The position numbers and the translations under genes are program-made. Under the pieces are notes generated by a model. It was not told the origin of the DNA and did not search any database. It worked only from the letters and a program-made list of their open reading frames with translations. DNA of 23,675 nucleotides from NCBI GenBank assembly GCA_900321645.1, contig ONWZ01000079.1:1-23675 (forward strand), read 5' to 3'. This DNA comes from an uncultured Eubacteriales bacterium (GTDB taxonomy: Bacteria > Bacillota_I > Bacilli_A > RF39 > UBA660). Each line of letters starts with the position of its first letter. Within the stretch, counting starts at the first letter, position 1. Positions 7,691 to 15,890 of this stretch are shown here, in pieces.

Positions 7691-8091
7691 ATAATTCTTT
7701 CTAATATTGTTATATATTCTTCACTTAAAAATGTTTTCGCATATTTAAGCATCTTATTGTTATCTAAATTTAACATATAAGCTAATTTATCTATTTTATT
7801 ACCGTTACTTGCTGCTTTACTAATATTTATATATGTTAATAATACATTGTTCTCGATATGATTTTGATATCCTTTATTATCATTAAAAAGAAAAATAAAG
7901 CGATTAAAACGATTAATACTAATGTTATCATAAATATCGATAATGACCTTCCCTTTTTGTTTGCTAATTCGAAAGATATAATTATAATCATTTAAATTTT
8001 TATAACCAAAAATATCATTAATAAAAGATGTCAATAATTTCTTCTTTTGTAATTGCTTAATAAAGCGATATAATGTATCCCCTCTATCCAT
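7672..8091 (-). CDS. Hypothetical protein
   Basis: A small protein of 139 residues that I do not recognise. The ATG at 8089-8091 is preferred over the GTG at 8098-8100 because AGGTGAT lies at the right distance before it. No signal peptide or membrane helix is visible. The sequence is rich in Ile, Asn, Lys and Phe. The C-terminal half (LDNNKMLKYAKTFLSEEY) looks helical. It has its own promoter (8109-8137) and diverges from the femX-like gene. It could be a small regulator, but nothing in the sequence proves that. Confidence 0.75.
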   Translation of the reverse strand: MDRGDTLYRFIKQLQKKKLLTSFINDIFGYKNLNDYNYIFRISKQKGKVIIDIYDNISINRFNRFIFLFNDNKGYQNHIENNVLLTYINISKAASNGNKIDKLAYMLNLDNNKMLKYAKTFLSEEYITILERIIKQANL

Positions 8092-8108
8092 ATTTATCAC
8101 CTATCATA

Positions 8109-8137
8109 AAAATAGCATAATAATATTGCTAAGTCAA
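8109..8137 (-). promoter_or_regulatory. Promoter for the 7672-8091 gene
   Basis: On the minus strand: TTGACT (8132-8137), a 17-base spacer ending TGC, and TATTTT (8109-8114). This implies a short leader before the AGGTGAT ribosome site. Confidence 0.6.
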
Positions 8138-8163
8138 TTTAAATGCCTAAAAAAGGCCAAAAC

Positions 8164-8180
8164 GTTACCTAATTGGTAAC
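8164..8180. promoter_or_regulatory. Inverted repeat, possible operator between divergent genes
   Basis: GTTACC (8164-8169), 5-base spacer, GGTAAC (8175-8180). It ends 6 bases before the femX -35 box. An operator for the femX promoter is the simplest reading. A hairpin terminator is less likely because both flanking genes point away from it. Confidence 0.45.
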
Positions 8181-8186
8181 ATTTTC

Positions 8187-8215
8187 TTTGAAATTTAGTC
8201 AATATATGATATAAT
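8187..8215 (+). promoter_or_regulatory. Promoter for the femX-like gene
   Basis: TTTGAA (8187-8192), a 17-base spacer and TATAAT (8210-8215) preceded by TGA (extended -10). Confidence 0.75.
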
Positions 8216-8240
8216 AGCAATTCCAGAAAGGAGAATGGTT

Positions 8241-9464
8241 ATGAAAATAGTAACATTAACTAATACTGAGTATCGTAATTACGCCAATATTCATAGTAAA
8301 AGAAATTTTGGTCAAACTATTGAATATTCAATGTTAAAATATAATGCGGATAAAAGACGTTACTTTTTAGCATTAGTAGATGATAATGAAAATATTTATG
8401 CCGCTACCCTATTACTTGTTCATACCATTCGTCCTAGTATAACGGAGGCAATTGCGCCTAATGGCTATTTGATTGATTATGCTAATTTTGAATTAGTTAG
8501 AACTTTTACCGAAGAATTAATCAAGTACCTAAAGAAATTAAAAGTAACCTATTTAGTAACCAATCCGATGTTTAAATATCATGTTTTTGATAAGAAAAAT
8601 CATTTAATTCAAAATAATGATTCATTATTAGCAAATCTATATCACCTAAACTATAAAAGTTTAGGATATTATTCTGATTTTGAAAGATATGATGTTATGA
8701 TTGAAAACAATAGTACTATTAATGAATTATATAATAATTTTAACCGTAATACCAAAAGAAATATTAAGGAAGGAATTAAACTAGGTTTAACCCTTCACAA
8801 GGGTACAGTTAACGATCTTGAGGAAGCCTATAGTATTGTTAAAAAGAAAACAACTAATAGCCTATCGTTCTATCAAAATCTAATGACTATTTATAACAGT
8901 AAAGATAATAAAATGGAAATCTTTTTAGCTAAATTAAGTCCACATAAATATCTAGTAAATATTCAAAAATTATATAATGTTGAAAAAAGAAAGAATGAAA
9001 AATTACGCGAAGCATTAGATAAACATTTAGGTAAAATAACTGATAAAGAATTAAATAAGAAAATTAATTCTGATAATACTTTACAGAAATTAAATCAAGA
9101 GTTACAAAAGGCTATTAAATTAGATGCCAAATACAAAGATGATATTGTTATAGGTACTAGTATGATAATTAAAAATAATCACGAAATATATTTTTTAATC
9201 GATGGTTATAAAGAAGAATTTAGACATATTCATTCAACTCATATTTTAAAATGGGGCATCATTAAAAAATATTATGAATATGGTTATCGAATCTTCAATT
9301 TAGGCGAAATCCATAAAGATTATATGGATAAATCAAATAAATATCATGCACAATATCTATATAAGATGGGGTTTGGCGGTAATGTAGTTGAATACTCCCC
9401 TAATCTATTACTTATAATCAATAAATCATTATATAACATATATCATAGATTTAATAAAAAATAA
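8241..9464 (+). CDS. FemA/FemB/FemX family aminoacyltransferase
   Basis: Fem-family enzymes use aminoacyl-tRNA to add amino acids to lipid II and build the interpeptide bridge of peptidoglycan; which amino acid is added cannot be read here. The 407-residue protein shows the double acyltransferase (GNAT-like) arrangement. A helical coiled-coil arm rich in Lys and Glu (about residues 236-300) is inserted in the second domain, as in FemA. Motifs include NRNTKRNIKEG and a C-terminal block with YRIFNLGEI. The ATG at 8241 is preferred over that at 8235, because AAAGGAG (8227-8233) is 7 bases from the former and only 1 from the latter. Monocistronic, ending in a strong terminator. Confidence 0.88.
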   Translation: MKIVTLTNTEYRNYANIHSKRNFGQTIEYSMLKYNADKRRYFLALVDDNENIYAATLLLVHTIRPSITEAIAPNGYLIDYANFELVRTFTEELIKYLKKLKVTYLVTNPMFKYHVFDKKNHLIQNNDSLLANLYHLNYKSLGYYSDFERYDVMIENNSTINELYNNFNRNTKRNIKEGIKLGLTLHKGTVNDLEEAYSIVKKKTTNSLSFYQNLMTIYNSKDNKMEIFLAKLSPHKYLVNIQKLYNVEKRKNEKLREALDKHLGKITDKELNKKINSDNTLQKLNQELQKAIKLDAKYKDDIVIGTSMIIKNNHEIYFLIDGYKEEFRHIHSTHILKWGIIKKYYEYGYRIFNLGEIHKDYMDKSNKYHAQYLYKMGFGGNVVEYSPNLLLIINKSLYNIYHRFNKK

Positions 9465-9498
9465 AAGAATATTGCATATGCGTAAATATAATTATTAT

Positions 9499-9537
9499 AA
9501 ATAGTGATGGTAAGTCAAAATTACTGTCACTATTTTT
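9499..9537 (+). terminator. Terminator after the femX-like gene
   Basis: A 15-pair stem (9499-9513 with 9521-9535, including two G-U pairs), loop GTCAAAA, followed by Ts. The rest of 9465-9616 is very AT-rich and shows no gene. Confidence 0.85.
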
Positions 9538-9607
9538 AATAGATTTATCCAATTTTCTATTCTTGTATATATAACAGAATATAATATATATTTTTGCAAC
9601 AATTTAT

Positions 9608-9632
9608 ATAAAAAAACGAATAAAATTATTCG
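9608..9632 (-). terminator. Terminator of the mutL-miaA operon
   Basis: Stem CGAATA (9617-9622) / TATTCG (9627-9632) with loop AAAT, read on the minus strand and followed by seven or more Us. It overlaps the miaA stop codon (9626-9628). Confidence 0.8.
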
Positions 9633-10513
9633 CTTTCTTTGATATATTTTTTAACTTCTTTAATTGTTTCGTCAAAGTTATTTAAATTACTATTAAACCA
9701 TTTAATATTAAATTGATTATTAAAGAATGTATATTGCCTTTTAGCATATCTTCTAGAATTTCTTTTAATTAACTCAACGGCATCTTCATAAGTGATATGA
9801 CCATCAAAATATTGGTACAATTCTTTATAACCAATGGCATTTAATAGTGGCTTTGTTCTAACATTTTTATCATAAAATGCTTTTACTTCTTCTAATAAAC
9901 CGCTATCGATCATTTTACCAACACGATTATTGATGCGATCATACAGTTCACTACGCTTTTCTAATGTTAACCCAATAAATATAGCATCATATAAGAGTTT
10001 ATTGCCTTGTTTGTTTTCATTAATTGACTTACCGGTTGCATAATAATAATTTAAGGCTCTTACTACTCTTCTTCGGTTATGTTTATCAATCACAATATCT
10101 TTATCTAATTTAATTAATTCTTGATATAATTCTTCGGTTGTCTTGTCTTCATATTGATTATTAGTGGCACTAGTTTCATTCAAAGTATAATCATATAACG
10201 CACTTTTAATATATAGGCCAGTACCCCCCACAATAATAATATTTTTGCCACGACTAGTGATTTCCTCGATGCATTTACGGCAATCTTTTTGATAATCATA
10301 AATCGAATATGCTTCATCAATCTCTTTTATATCAAGCAAATGATGGGGAATATTTTCTTTTTCGGCTTCGGTTACTTTAGCTGATCCAATATCTAGTCCT
10401 TTGTATATTTGAGTGGCATCGGCGTTAATAATTTCAGCATTATATATTTTTGCTAATTCAATCGATAATTTAGTTTTACCTACCCCTGTAGGTCCTGTTA
10501 TTACAATGATCAT
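9626..10513 (-). CDS. miaA: tRNA dimethylallyltransferase MiaA
   Basis: MiaA transfers a dimethylallyl group to N6 of A37 in tRNAs reading codons that start with U, the first step of ms2i6A formation. The 295-residue protein has the P-loop GPTGVGKT (7-14), the conserved block DATQIYKGLDIGSAK (about 32-46), PHHLLD (57-61), GGTGLYI (96-102), and RRVVRALNYYYATG in the middle. The C-terminal part has YAKRQYTFFNN, a typical MiaA signature. The ATG is preceded by AGAAAGG. It lies 12 bases downstream of mutL, probably in the same transcript; mutL and miaA are neighbours in many bacteria. Confidence 0.96.
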   Translation of the reverse strand: MIIVITGPTGVGKTKLSIELAKIYNAEIINADATQIYKGLDIGSAKVTEAEKENIPHHLLDIKEIDEAYSIYDYQKDCRKCIEEITSRGKNIIIVGGTGLYIKSALYDYTLNETSATNNQYEDKTTEELYQELIKLDKDIVIDKHNRRRVVRALNYYYATGKSINENKQGNKLLYDAIFIGLTLEKRSELYDRINNRVGKMIDSGLLEEVKAFYDKNVRTKPLLNAIGYKELYQYFDGHITYEDAVELIKRNSRRYAKRQYTFFNNQFNIKWFNSNLNNFDETIKEVKKYIKESE

Positions 10514-10525
10514 ATTTTACCTTTC

Positions 10526-12286
10526 TTAAATGCTTCGATGAAACATTTTTTCTAATTCATAAATGCTAAAATGAATAATGGCTGGTCTACCGTGGGGACA
10601 ATTATAAGGATTTTTACACTTTCTTAAATCATTAATAAGTGATTCCATTGAAGCTTTATCAATGAAAGTATTGGCTTTAATACTCATTTTACAAGCGACC
10701 ATTTTAGCTAAACTATCTCTAAATTTAGTAATTGAAAAATCTTTACCTTTATTTAAAATCATTTCAATGATCCCTTTGATTATTTCTACTTCTTTGCCTT
10801 CAGTAAACCAAGTTGGATGTGATGTAATCCGAATAGCGGATGTTCCAAATTCTTCATAAGTAATATGTAAATCGTCAAAGATATCTAAATTTTCCTTTAA
10901 TAATAGAATTTCATTTTGAGGGAGTTCAATAACAATGGGTACTAATGGACTAATCGTATCCGTTTTAGGATTACTTAATTCATAACTAACATGTTCATAA
11001 TTGCATCTTTCTTTCGCAGCATGTTGGTCAATTAAATAAATACCCTCTTCATTTTCACAAACAATATATGTCCCTAGTAATAAAGCAACAGGATATAATT
11101 CTGGTAATTTTTTGCCTTCTTCCTGGACAATAGCTTCACTTTCAATCTTATCTTCTTCATATATTTGAGTTTCATCTTGAACATTAAAATTAATTAAATC
11201 AGTTAATTTTTCTTTATATTCTTCTCTTTCAATATTTAGAGATAAATTCGTATATTTCGGTAATTCTTCTTCATTAATACTAACATTAGGAATCAACATT
11301 TTATCTCTTAATGCCGCATCAATTGTTTCTTTAATCAAGTGATTTAATTCATCAAAATTACTGAAACGAATATCTAGTTTAGAAGGATGAATATTGACAT
11401 CTAATAAACTAGGGTCTGTTTCAATTAAGATGACACATATTGGATATCTTGAATCTTCTTTATAATTGCTATATGCTTCATTAATTGTTTTATATAGTGT
11501 GCTATTTCTAACTACTCTGCCATTAACAATTGTGGTCATATGATTTTTGTTTGATCTTGTTACTTCGGGTAATGAAATATAACCACTGATTTTATAATCA
11601 TCGTTCTCGTTATTAATTTCAACCATTTTTTTAGCGATATTAATCCCATAGATATTACTGATTACTTTAAGTAAATTACCACTACCATTAGTATTTAATA
11701 ATTCTTTATCATCATTTATTAATCTAAATCTAATATTTGTATATGATAAAGCAATTTTATTAACATAATCGATAACATTAGCTAGTTCGGCATAACTACT
11801 TGATAAATGTTTTAATCTAGCGGGAGTATTATAAAATAAATTGGTTATTTTAAAACTGGTTCCCCTACTACAAGCGATTTGCTCTTCTTTAAGAATTTTA
11901 CTTCCTTTGATGTGAAGAAACGTCCCGATATCACTATCTTCTGGGCAAGTTTTTACTTCGACTTCAGAAACAGAAGCAATTGATGGCAACGCTTCACCTC
12001 TGAAACCTAAAGTGTTGATATTAAATAAATCATCGTCATCATAGATTTTACTGGTAGCGTGTCGTTGAAAGGCTAATTTAGCATCTTCATTATTCATACC
12101 ACTACCATTATCAGTAATCTTTATTTCTCTCAAGCCAGATTCTTTTAATTCAATTGTAATGTTATTGGCTTTAGCATCGATGGCATTTTCAATTAATTCT
12201 TTGACAATTGAAACTACTCTTTCAACTACTTCACCAGCCGCAATTTTATTAGCTAAGTGCTCATCCATTACTCTTATTTTAGTCAT
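10526..12286 (-). CDS. mutL: DNA mismatch repair protein MutL
   Basis: MutL links mismatch recognition by MutS to strand removal. The 586-residue protein has the N-terminal GHKL ATPase with ENAIDA (catalytic-loop N34), DNGSGM (59-64), RHATSKI and GFRGEAL (94-100), and FYNTPAR further on. The C-terminal part has the nicking-endonuclease motif DQHAAKERCNYE (from D420), an ACKMSIKA block and CPHGRP (from C563), so this MutL should be an active endonuclease, as in Bacillus. I chose the ATG at 12286 (conserved start just before the ATPase) over the upstream GTG at 12295; the ribosome site is weak (GTGAT). The usual GEVVERP reads GEVVERV. No mutS is in the window. Confidence 0.96.
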   Translation of the reverse strand: MTKIRVMDEHLANKIAAGEVVERVVSIVKELIENAIDAKANNITIELKESGLREIKITDNGSGMNNEDAKLAFQRHATSKIYDDDDLFNINTLGFRGEALPSIASVSEVEVKTCPEDSDIGTFLHIKGSKILKEEQIACSRGTSFKITNLFYNTPARLKHLSSSYAELANVIDYVNKIALSYTNIRFRLINDDKELLNTNGSGNLLKVISNIYGINIAKKMVEINNENDDYKISGYISLPEVTRSNKNHMTTIVNGRVVRNSTLYKTINEAYSNYKEDSRYPICVILIETDPSLLDVNIHPSKLDIRFSNFDELNHLIKETIDAALRDKMLIPNVSINEEELPKYTNLSLNIEREEYKEKLTDLINFNVQDETQIYEEDKIESEAIVQEEGKKLPELYPVALLLGTYIVCENEEGIYLIDQHAAKERCNYEHVSYELSNPKTDTISPLVPIVIELPQNEILLLKENLDIFDDLHITYEEFGTSAIRITSHPTWFTEGKEVEIIKGIIEMILNKGKDFSITKFRDSLAKMVACKMSIKANTFIDKASMESLINDLRKCKNPYNCPHGRPAIIHFSIYELEKMFHRSI

Positions 12287-12310
12287 CAATATCACACATC
12301 TTTCATTTTA

Positions 12311-12339
12311 ATTTTATCATATTTTTATTATGATAGCAA
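12311..12339 (-). promoter_or_regulatory. Promoter of the mutL-miaA operon
   Basis: On the minus strand: TTGCTA (12334-12339), a 17-base spacer and TAAAAT (12311-12316) preceded by TGA (extended -10). Confidence 0.65.
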
Positions 12340-12342
12340 TTT

Positions 12343-12367
12343 AAAAGGACTTATTTTTTAAGTCCTT
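12343..12367 (-). terminator. Terminator after the TagO-type gene
   Basis: Stem TAAGTCCTT / AAGGACTTA (12345-12353 with 12359-12367), 5-base loop, short U tail on the minus strand. It includes the gene's stop codon (12351-12353). Confidence 0.75.
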
Positions 12368-13391
12368 CTTTGTTATGTTTAACAATAATATTGGTCTTCA
12401 TTATAAATATTAATACTACAATAAAGAGAATGGCATACATGATAATACCTAAAGTGTTGTCATATAACATATATACGAGTAAAGCACTAGCAAATAAGAT
12501 ATCAATACCATAGATTACTAAAACTGTATTACGATGTGATAAATGCAAATTTAGTAATTGATGATGAAGATGTTCTTTATCTGGCTCATCGATTGGTTTT
12601 TTATTAATTATTCTTCTTAAAATAGCAAAAGCCGTATCCATAATCGGAATTGCTAATAAGCAGATGGGAGCTACTAAAGTGGTTAAAGTTACATTCTTAA
12701 ATCCTAACAAGGCAATAACCGCAATGATATAGCCTAAGAACATACTGCCAGAGTCTCCCATAAAGATTTTGGCTGGATTAAAGTTATGACATAAGAACCC
12801 TAGGGTAGCACCTAGCATAATGAAAGTTAACATGGCATCTAAATCAAAGGTATGTAACCAACACATAATAACAATGCCAATTGTTAAAAAATAAATTGAT
12901 GATAGTCCTGCTGCCAAGCCATCTAAGCCATCAATTAAATTAATACAGTTAATTATACCAACAATAAATAGAACCGTAATTGGATAACTTAAAAAGCCAA
13001 AATTAATATAAAAGCCAAATGCTTCAACATCTCTTAGTAAAATACCACCATAAAAAGCAACGACACAAGCAGCAATGACTTGAAATAAGAATTTTACTTT
13101 AGCTGGAATTGGTTTAATGTCATCAACCATCCCAGTTATAATTATGATAAAACTACCAATTAGAATGGCATTCATTCGAATAGACATGCTGCCAAATAAG
13201 ATATAGCCAAGTAAGAAGCCCATATAAATACCTAAGCCGCCTAATCTTGGCATTGGATGAGTATGAACTTTTCTTCCGTTAGGAATATCCATTGCTCCAA
13301 CGTGTGAAGCTATTTTTTGAATAAATGGAATAATTGCTAGTACAAATAAAAATGGAATAGCAATCATATAAATTATTTCTTTTGTATACAT
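12351..13391 (-). CDS. Undecaprenyl-phosphate GlcNAc/MurNAc-peptide phosphotransferase family, TagO/WecA type
   Basis: Polytopic membrane enzyme of the MraY/WecA/TagO family that starts polymer synthesis by putting a sugar-1-phosphate on undecaprenyl phosphate. The 346-residue protein shows H45-x-M-P-R-L-G-G, D90-D91 in GMVDDIK, NLIDGLDGL (151-159), FMGDSGS (210-216) and HLHHQLL (274-280). The last motif, together with the HPMPRLGG form, points to TagO/WecA (GlcNAc-1-P transferase for wall teichoic acid or similar polymers) rather than MraY. About ten membrane segments are visible. An AGGTG site lies before the ATG, next to the stop of the upstream gene. It is probably co-transcribed with the anchored protein at 13401. 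Confidence 0.9.
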   Translation of the reverse strand: MYTKEIIYMIAIPFLFVLAIIPFIQKIASHVGAMDIPNGRKVHTHPMPRLGGLGIYMGFLLGYILFGSMSIRMNAILIGSFIIIITGMVDDIKPIPAKVKFLFQVIAACVVAFYGGILLRDVEAFGFYINFGFLSYPITVLFIVGIINCINLIDGLDGLAAGLSSIYFLTIGIVIMCWLHTFDLDAMLTFIMLGATLGFLCHNFNPAKIFMGDSGSMFLGYIIAVIALLGFKNVTLTTLVAPICLLAIPIMDTAFAILRRIINKKPIDEPDKEHLHHQLLNLHLSHRNTVLVIYGIDILFASALLVYMLYDNTLGIIMYAILFIVVLIFIMKTNIIVKHNKEGLKK

Positions 13392-13400
13392 ATTCTACAC

Positions 13401-13997
13401 CTACTCTGCCTTTAAGATATCGATATCATCGACAAGCCAAACCCCTTCTTCCATTACTACTTTGATAGTGGCTAAAGTATTCTTATTATTACTTGTCCAT
13501 CTTTCATAAATAATGGCATCTATTTTATTATCTTTAGCATCTATTATATAAATATTTGTTTCATCACCGCGGAAATAATATGTTTGATAATTGACTAAAT
13601 TACCAATCAAATAATATCCATCATCAGTATAGGCAAAATAATTATTTAAATTAGTAAGATAATCATTAAGTCCATTTGCTGTAAACAAGTTTGTAGTAAC
13701 ATCATCAAAATTAGTTATTTTTTTATAGACATTATCACCAATCGTAATGGTATTTTCCTGATCAACTACATATTTATTATTGACAACATCATAGAGCATT
13801 CTTACTTCATCATATAAATTTTTAACGATGTCTTTTTCTTCTTCATAACTTAACTCTTCGGTTATTTCAGTTTCTTCTTTCTGAGGAACCTCTTTTGTTA
13901 ATTTTCTACGATCTAGGCAATATGTCGCAACTAGATAGAAAATTAAAAATATTCCCAATAGGATTAAAATTCCTATCGCATTCATATTCTTTTTCAT
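13401..13997 (-). CDS. Hypothetical membrane-anchored extracytoplasmic protein
   Basis: A 198-residue protein with one N-terminal membrane helix (about residues 8-27, no lipobox), an acidic Glu-rich linker (about 35-60) and a folded outer domain of about 135 residues rich in Tyr, Asp and Asn. The C-terminal strands (LATIKVVMEEGVWLVDDI) resemble the cystatin/NTF2-like pattern of some extracytoplasmic domains, but this is only an impression. It has its own promoter and is followed 9 bases later by the TagO-type gene, so a role in cell-envelope polymer assembly is possible. I do not recognise a named family. Confidence 0.8.
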   Translation of the reverse strand: MKKNMNAIGILILLGIFLIFYLVATYCLDRRKLTKEVPQKEETEITEELSYEEEKDIVKNLYDEVRMLYDVVNNKYVVDQENTITIGDNVYKKITNFDDVTTNLFTANGLNDYLTNLNNYFAYTDDGYYLIGNLVNYQTYYFRGDETNIYIIDAKDNKIDAIIYERWTSNNKNTLATIKVVMEEGVWLVDDIDILKAE

Positions 13998-14017
13998 TAC
14001 ATCACACTCTTAAGTTA

Positions 14018-14046
14018 ATTATACGATATATTAATAATTATTTCAA
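14018..14046 (-). promoter_or_regulatory. Promoter for the anchored protein-tagO-type operon
   Basis: On the minus strand: TTGAAA (14041-14046), a 17-base spacer and TATAAT (14018-14023). It begins just after the spoVAEb terminator. Confidence 0.85.
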
Positions 14047-14047
14047 G

Positions 14048-14070
14048 AAAAAATAACCATTCGGTTATTT
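14048..14070 (-). terminator. Terminator of the spoVA operon
   Basis: Stem AAATAACC (minus strand 14070-14063) / GGTTATTT (14058-14051), loop GAAT, followed by Us. It overlaps the spoVAEb stop codon. Confidence 0.88.
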
Positions 14071-14422
14071 AGTGTTTTGGTTTAAAAAAGACTGCTAATA
14101 AGAAGGCCATAATGACGGCCGTACTGATACCCGCTGATGTTAAATTAAAGATACCTAAGGCAATACCTATGATACCACTGTTTTGGGTAGCATCCATTGC
14201 TCCATGAATTAATAAATGACCAAAGGAAGTAATAGGAATAATAGCTCCCGCTCCAGCATATAAAACAATTTTATCATAGATTCCAAAAATGTCTAAAAAA
14301 GCTCCAATAACCACAAATAAACTAGTAACATGACCGGGTGTTAATTTCGTATTGTCAAGTATTAATTCGCTTATCATACAAACAAAACCGCAAAATAAGA
14401 AAGCATAAAGATATGTATTCAT
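14069..14422 (-). CDS. spoVAE: Stage V sporulation protein AE (SpoVAEb)
   Basis: Small inner-membrane protein of the SpoVA channel, which moves dipicolinic acid (DPA) into the forespore and out again during germination. The 117-residue sequence has about four membrane segments and matches the SpoVAEb form: LDNTKLTPGHVTS, the GAIIPITSFGH block and HGAMDA. It shares its first base with the last base of the spoVAD stop (TAATG), so the genes are tightly coupled. Together with spoVAC and spoVAD it forms the minimal C-D-E set found in clostridia; spoVAA, AB, AEa and AF are absent here. Confidence 0.94.
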   Translation of the reverse strand: MNTYLYAFLFCGFVCMISELILDNTKLTPGHVTSLFVVIGAFLDIFGIYDKIVLYAGAGAIIPITSFGHLLIHGAMDATQNSGIIGIALGIFNLTSAGISTAVIMAFLLAVFFKPKH

Positions 14423-15414
14423 TATGATATTACCTCCAAACTAATGGCATGTGCAATTGAAGGAATACTATCTTTTTGAAAGACTCTTGTAGGACTAAAG
14501 ATGGCACCGGTAGGAACAATTAAGATTCTTTTAAATTTGCCATTTTGCATTTCTTTTAAGATATAAGAAGATAATGTTAAGGCACTACTAGCAGGTCCAG
14601 ATGCACCAGCATAAACATTTTGTTTTTTTATATCATATAATAGTAATCCACAATCATCATAATTCTTAGAAAGATCAATATTTTTTTCTTTTAAATAATC
14701 AATTAATATTTCTTTTCCATATATTCCTAAATCACCTGTCAATATTAAATCATAATAATCTGGTTTTATTTTAAGATCTCTTAAATGTCTTTCAATGGTA
14801 TCAGCGGCTGCAATGGCCATTACGGCTCCCATATTATTAACATCAGTTATCCCCTTATCTTGGGTAATACCAATCGTTGCACTTGTTACTTTAATATTAG
14901 CTTTTTGATTAGTTAATAAAATACTACCGGCTCCCGTAGCAGTAAAGGTTGCTGTTTTCTTTTTGGGGGCACCATACTCCGTAGGATTCCGGAATTGTCT
15001 TTCACTAACCATATTGTGACTACTGGTTGCAACAATGATGTTTTTGGCTCTTTTACCTTCGATTAAATTGGCTCCTAAAGCTAGACCTTCTCCAAATGTA
15101 GCACAGGCGCTAAAGATACCGATATATGGAATATTAAAGTCTCTCGTGGCATAATCAGATGCGGCAATTTGATTTTGTAAATCACCTGATATGATGTAAT
15201 CAATATCACTATCGATCAGTTTTGTTTTACTAATCAGTTTAGCAATACTGTTGCTTAACATTTTTTCTTCAGCTTTTTCGAAAGTACTACAACCATAATA
15301 TAAGTCTTTATCATAAATAAAATCAAAATAATCTTTTAATGGACCATTTTTTTCATAGACACCTGCAATGGTATAACTGTCTTTAATGTAGACATTATTA
15401 AATTTTTGTGTCAT
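14422..15414 (-). CDS. spoVAD: Stage V sporulation protein AD (SpoVAD)
   Basis: Soluble, membrane-associated SpoVA component with a thiolase-like fold that binds dipicolinic acid. The 330-residue protein fits the family length and contains GIFSACATFGEG, ATSSHNMVSERQFRNP and TEYGAPK. In Bacillus, an Asp, a Cys and a His line the DPA pocket; the likely equivalents here are D78, C104 and H133, with near-identical spacing. The start ATG has GGGAGG (15420-15425) immediately upstream, inside the end of spoVAC, with a one-base gap between the genes. The protein therefore looks intact and functional. Confidence 0.95.
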   Translation of the reverse strand: MTQKFNNVYIKDSYTIAGVYEKNGPLKDYFDFIYDKDLYYGCSTFEKAEEKMLSNSIAKLISKTKLIDSDIDYIISGDLQNQIAASDYATRDFNIPYIGIFSACATFGEGLALGANLIEGKRAKNIIVATSSHNMVSERQFRNPTEYGAPKKKTATFTATGAGSILLTNQKANIKVTSATIGITQDKGITDVNNMGAVMAIAAADTIERHLRDLKIKPDYYDLILTGDLGIYGKEILIDYLKEKNIDLSKNYDDCGLLLYDIKKQNVYAGASGPASSALTLSSYILKEMQNGKFKRILIVPTGAIFSPTRVFQKDSIPSIAHAISLEVIS

Positions 15415-15415
15415 A

Positions 15416-15853
15416 TTATCCTCCCATAATTATTAATCTCAAAATGCCAAATAAATATGTCGCTACAATACCATATAAAATGACGCTACCTGCCAGTTTA
15501 AAGATATTGGCACCAATACCTAAGACTAATCCCTCTTTACGATATTCTAACGCTGCTGAGGTCATCGAATGAGCAAAACCAGTAATAGGTATAATTAAAG
15601 CACTTCTTAATTTGCTAACACATACATCAAAGATTCCTAAAGCTGTTAGGATGGAAGAAATAATTATTAACGTTATTATAACAATTACGCCAGCATCTTT
15701 TCTTGATAATGAAAACCAAAGCATATATCCCTCTAATAATAATTCTGATACGGCACCAAAAAGACCTCCATAGATAAATGTCATTAAAGCATTTTTAATA
15801 ACATTTTCTTTGGGGGTATGTTTCATAACTATTTTGTTATATTTATCTTGCAT
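15416..15853 (-). CDS. spoVAC: Stage V sporulation protein AC (SpoVAC)
   Basis: Membrane component of the SpoVA channel; in Bacillus it acts as a mechanosensitive channel for DPA release. The 145-residue protein has about five hydrophobic segments and the SpoVAC signatures NALMTFIYGGLFGAVSE and ALIIPITGFAHSMTSAALE. SpoVAC and SpoVAEb share the IIPIT-FGH/FAH motif. GGTGAT lies 4 bases before the ATG. There is only a 37-base gap to the upstream symporter gene, with no clear terminator. No clear forespore sigma-G promoter was found in that gap. Confidence 0.95.
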   Translation of the reverse strand: MQDKYNKIVMKHTPKENVIKNALMTFIYGGLFGAVSELLLEGYMLWFSLSRKDAGVIVIITLIIISSILTALGIFDVCVSKLRSALIIPITGFAHSMTSAALEYRKEGLVLGIGANIFKLAGSVILYGIVATYLFGILRLIIMGG

Positions 15854-15890
15854 ATTATCACCAATATTATTTTTGGCTAATTATTATAAA

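Noticed and set aside
9465..9616. A hidden gene or RNA in the AT-rich gap after femX
   Set aside because: Apart from the femX terminator only AT-rich sequence is seen; no start signals and no conserved RNA fold.
9626..10513. MiaA with DATQ in place of the common DSMQ
   Set aside because: This position varies between species and the catalytic Asp is kept, so the enzyme should be normal.
10662..10859. Plus-strand open frame within mutL
   Set aside because: It is antisense to the conserved C-terminal endonuclease region of mutL and has no start signals.
10526..12286. Val in GEVVERV of MutL as a defect
   Set aside because: The Pro at this spot is common but all ATPase and endonuclease residues are present, so it is a minor difference.
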